From Palsa-892 sp035295845 (GTDB lineage Bacteria; Pseudomonadota; Alphaproteobacteria; Rhizobiales; Xanthobacteraceae), in contig DATGIF010000028.1 of the NCBI GenBank assembly GCA_035295845.1, positions 186,001 to 250,000 of the forward strand: 64,000 nt of DNA, read 5' to 3'. Position 1 is the stretch's first letter, and the number at the start of each line of letters is the position of its first letter. The position numbers were made by a program, and so were the translations under genes. Below, piece by piece: positions 63,731-64,000 of this stretch. The notes below the pieces were generated by a model that did no database searches, was not told the DNA's origin, and saw nothing but the letters and a program-made list of their open reading frames with translations.

Positions 63731-64000
63731 TCGCCTCATTGAAATCGCTATGGTGATTGTTCTGATCATCGGCGGTTATCAATTCTATTTTTGGGCGCAG
63801 CGTCAACGCTGGTATGAGGCGCGCTTTCTCGAAACGCGCTTTGACTCCATGATCAGTTATGACCCGCGCTGGGTGTGGGTTTACAGCGGCCTATATTACC
63901 CGATGATCGTGATTGCGGCGTTGTCGCTGCCGACTTGGGATGAATTTGCGAAGGCCACCGGCTGCTTCCTTCTGTTACTCGCGGTTCAGGTTTGTTTCTT
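63717..64000 (+). CDS. Phage-encoded multi-helix membrane protein (PAP2-like), 3' end off the window
   Basis: Starts with TTG 63717 (CACGGAGTCCAC upstream) and runs off the right edge after 94 codons. Hydrophobic helix at about residues 12-28 (MVIVLIIGGYQFYFW). Then RFDSMISYDPRWVWVYSGLY and YPMIVIAALSLPTWDEF, followed by a second helix (CFLLLLAVQVCF). The 'RWVWVYSGLYYP' segment resembles the N-terminus of PAP2-family membrane proteins, but the catalytic part is outside the window. The gene lies where terminase or lysis genes could be expected. Confidence 0.5.
   Translation, partial: MSIADRLIEIAMVIVLIIGGYQFYFWAQRQRWYEARFLETRFDSMISYDPRWVWVYSGLYYPMIVIAALSLPTWDEFAKATGCFLLLLAVQVCF

Larger units (their letters stand above)
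40180..64000. mobile_element. Temperate prophage, early half (continues beyond the window)
   Basis: Integrase and excisionase at the left end, a leftward early operon, a CI-like S24 repressor, a rightward operon with GcrA-like regulator, methyltransferase, RuvC-like nuclease, primase and DnaB, and many tightly packed small genes with ATGA/GTGA overlaps. The left boundary is approximate; structural and lysis genes would be right of the window. Intact gene frames throughout suggest it is not heavily decayed. Confidence 0.92.

Overview
The window looks like the chromosome of an alphaproteobacterium of the Hyphomicrobiales (Rhizobiales) type. Evidence: GC-rich host genes, Omp25-like and porin-signature outer-membrane proteins, DUF3126, DUF1236 and DUF6494 families, a HisKA_2 kinase, promoters of the alphaproteobacterial general-stress form (GGAAC-N16-CGTT) and a GcrA-family gene. 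I cannot name the species from this sequence alone.

Layout. (1) 1-5.5 kb: end of a feruloyl-CoA synthase, a CinA/MoaB-like protein, a tiny Gln-rich protein, a short MetE-like methyltransferase and a secreted ARPP-type protein. (2) 5.47-14.55 kb: an intact tRNA-Leu(UAA) followed by three displaced copies of its 3' end, cutting the region into three integrase-less islets (about 2.0, 1.1 and 5.9 kb). Islets 1 and 2 each carry one outer-membrane beta-barrel gene. Islet 3 carries stress and signalling genes (His-rich protein, DUF3309, RHH protein, Crp/Fnr regulator, response regulator, HisKA_2 kinase, GlsB, DUF1236). (3) 14.6-40.1 kb: core chromosome with lgt, PAP2, arfB, a DUF47-pit phosphate cassette, a copA/csoR pair, crotonase, hydrolases, cysE, gamma carbonic anhydrase, a three-component molybdenum hydroxylase with its cytochrome, and a four-gene KAS III-like/hydrolase/aminotransferase/phosphatase operon. 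(4) 40.2 kb to the right edge: the early half of a temperate prophage.

Prophage logic. A leftward operon (promoter near 51.7 kb) ends in excisionase and integrase and carries recombination genes (Rad52-type annealase, DnaQ-type exonuclease, a protein with an SSB-like tail), HNH nucleases and many small unknown proteins. A CI-like S24 repressor (52.3-53.0 kb) is flanked by copies of an ATAGGA-type operator. A rightward operon with stop/start overlaps runs through a GcrA-like regulator, an MT-A70 adenine methyltransferase, RuvC-like nuclease, primase and DnaB helicase to a putative Q-like gene. This is followed at once by a strong promoter and a terminator about 20 nt further on, the arrangement expected for antitermination control of late genes. 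Small genes, an HNH nuclease and a membrane protein follow. Terminase, capsid, tail and lysis genes are not in the window.

The points most worth following are the nested tRNA-Leu islets with conserved integrase-arm-like repeats, the phage GcrA plus methyltransferase pair, the structured leader at 51.9-52.1 kb, the SSB-tail protein, the IS110-domain phage protein and the putative late promoter-terminator switch.
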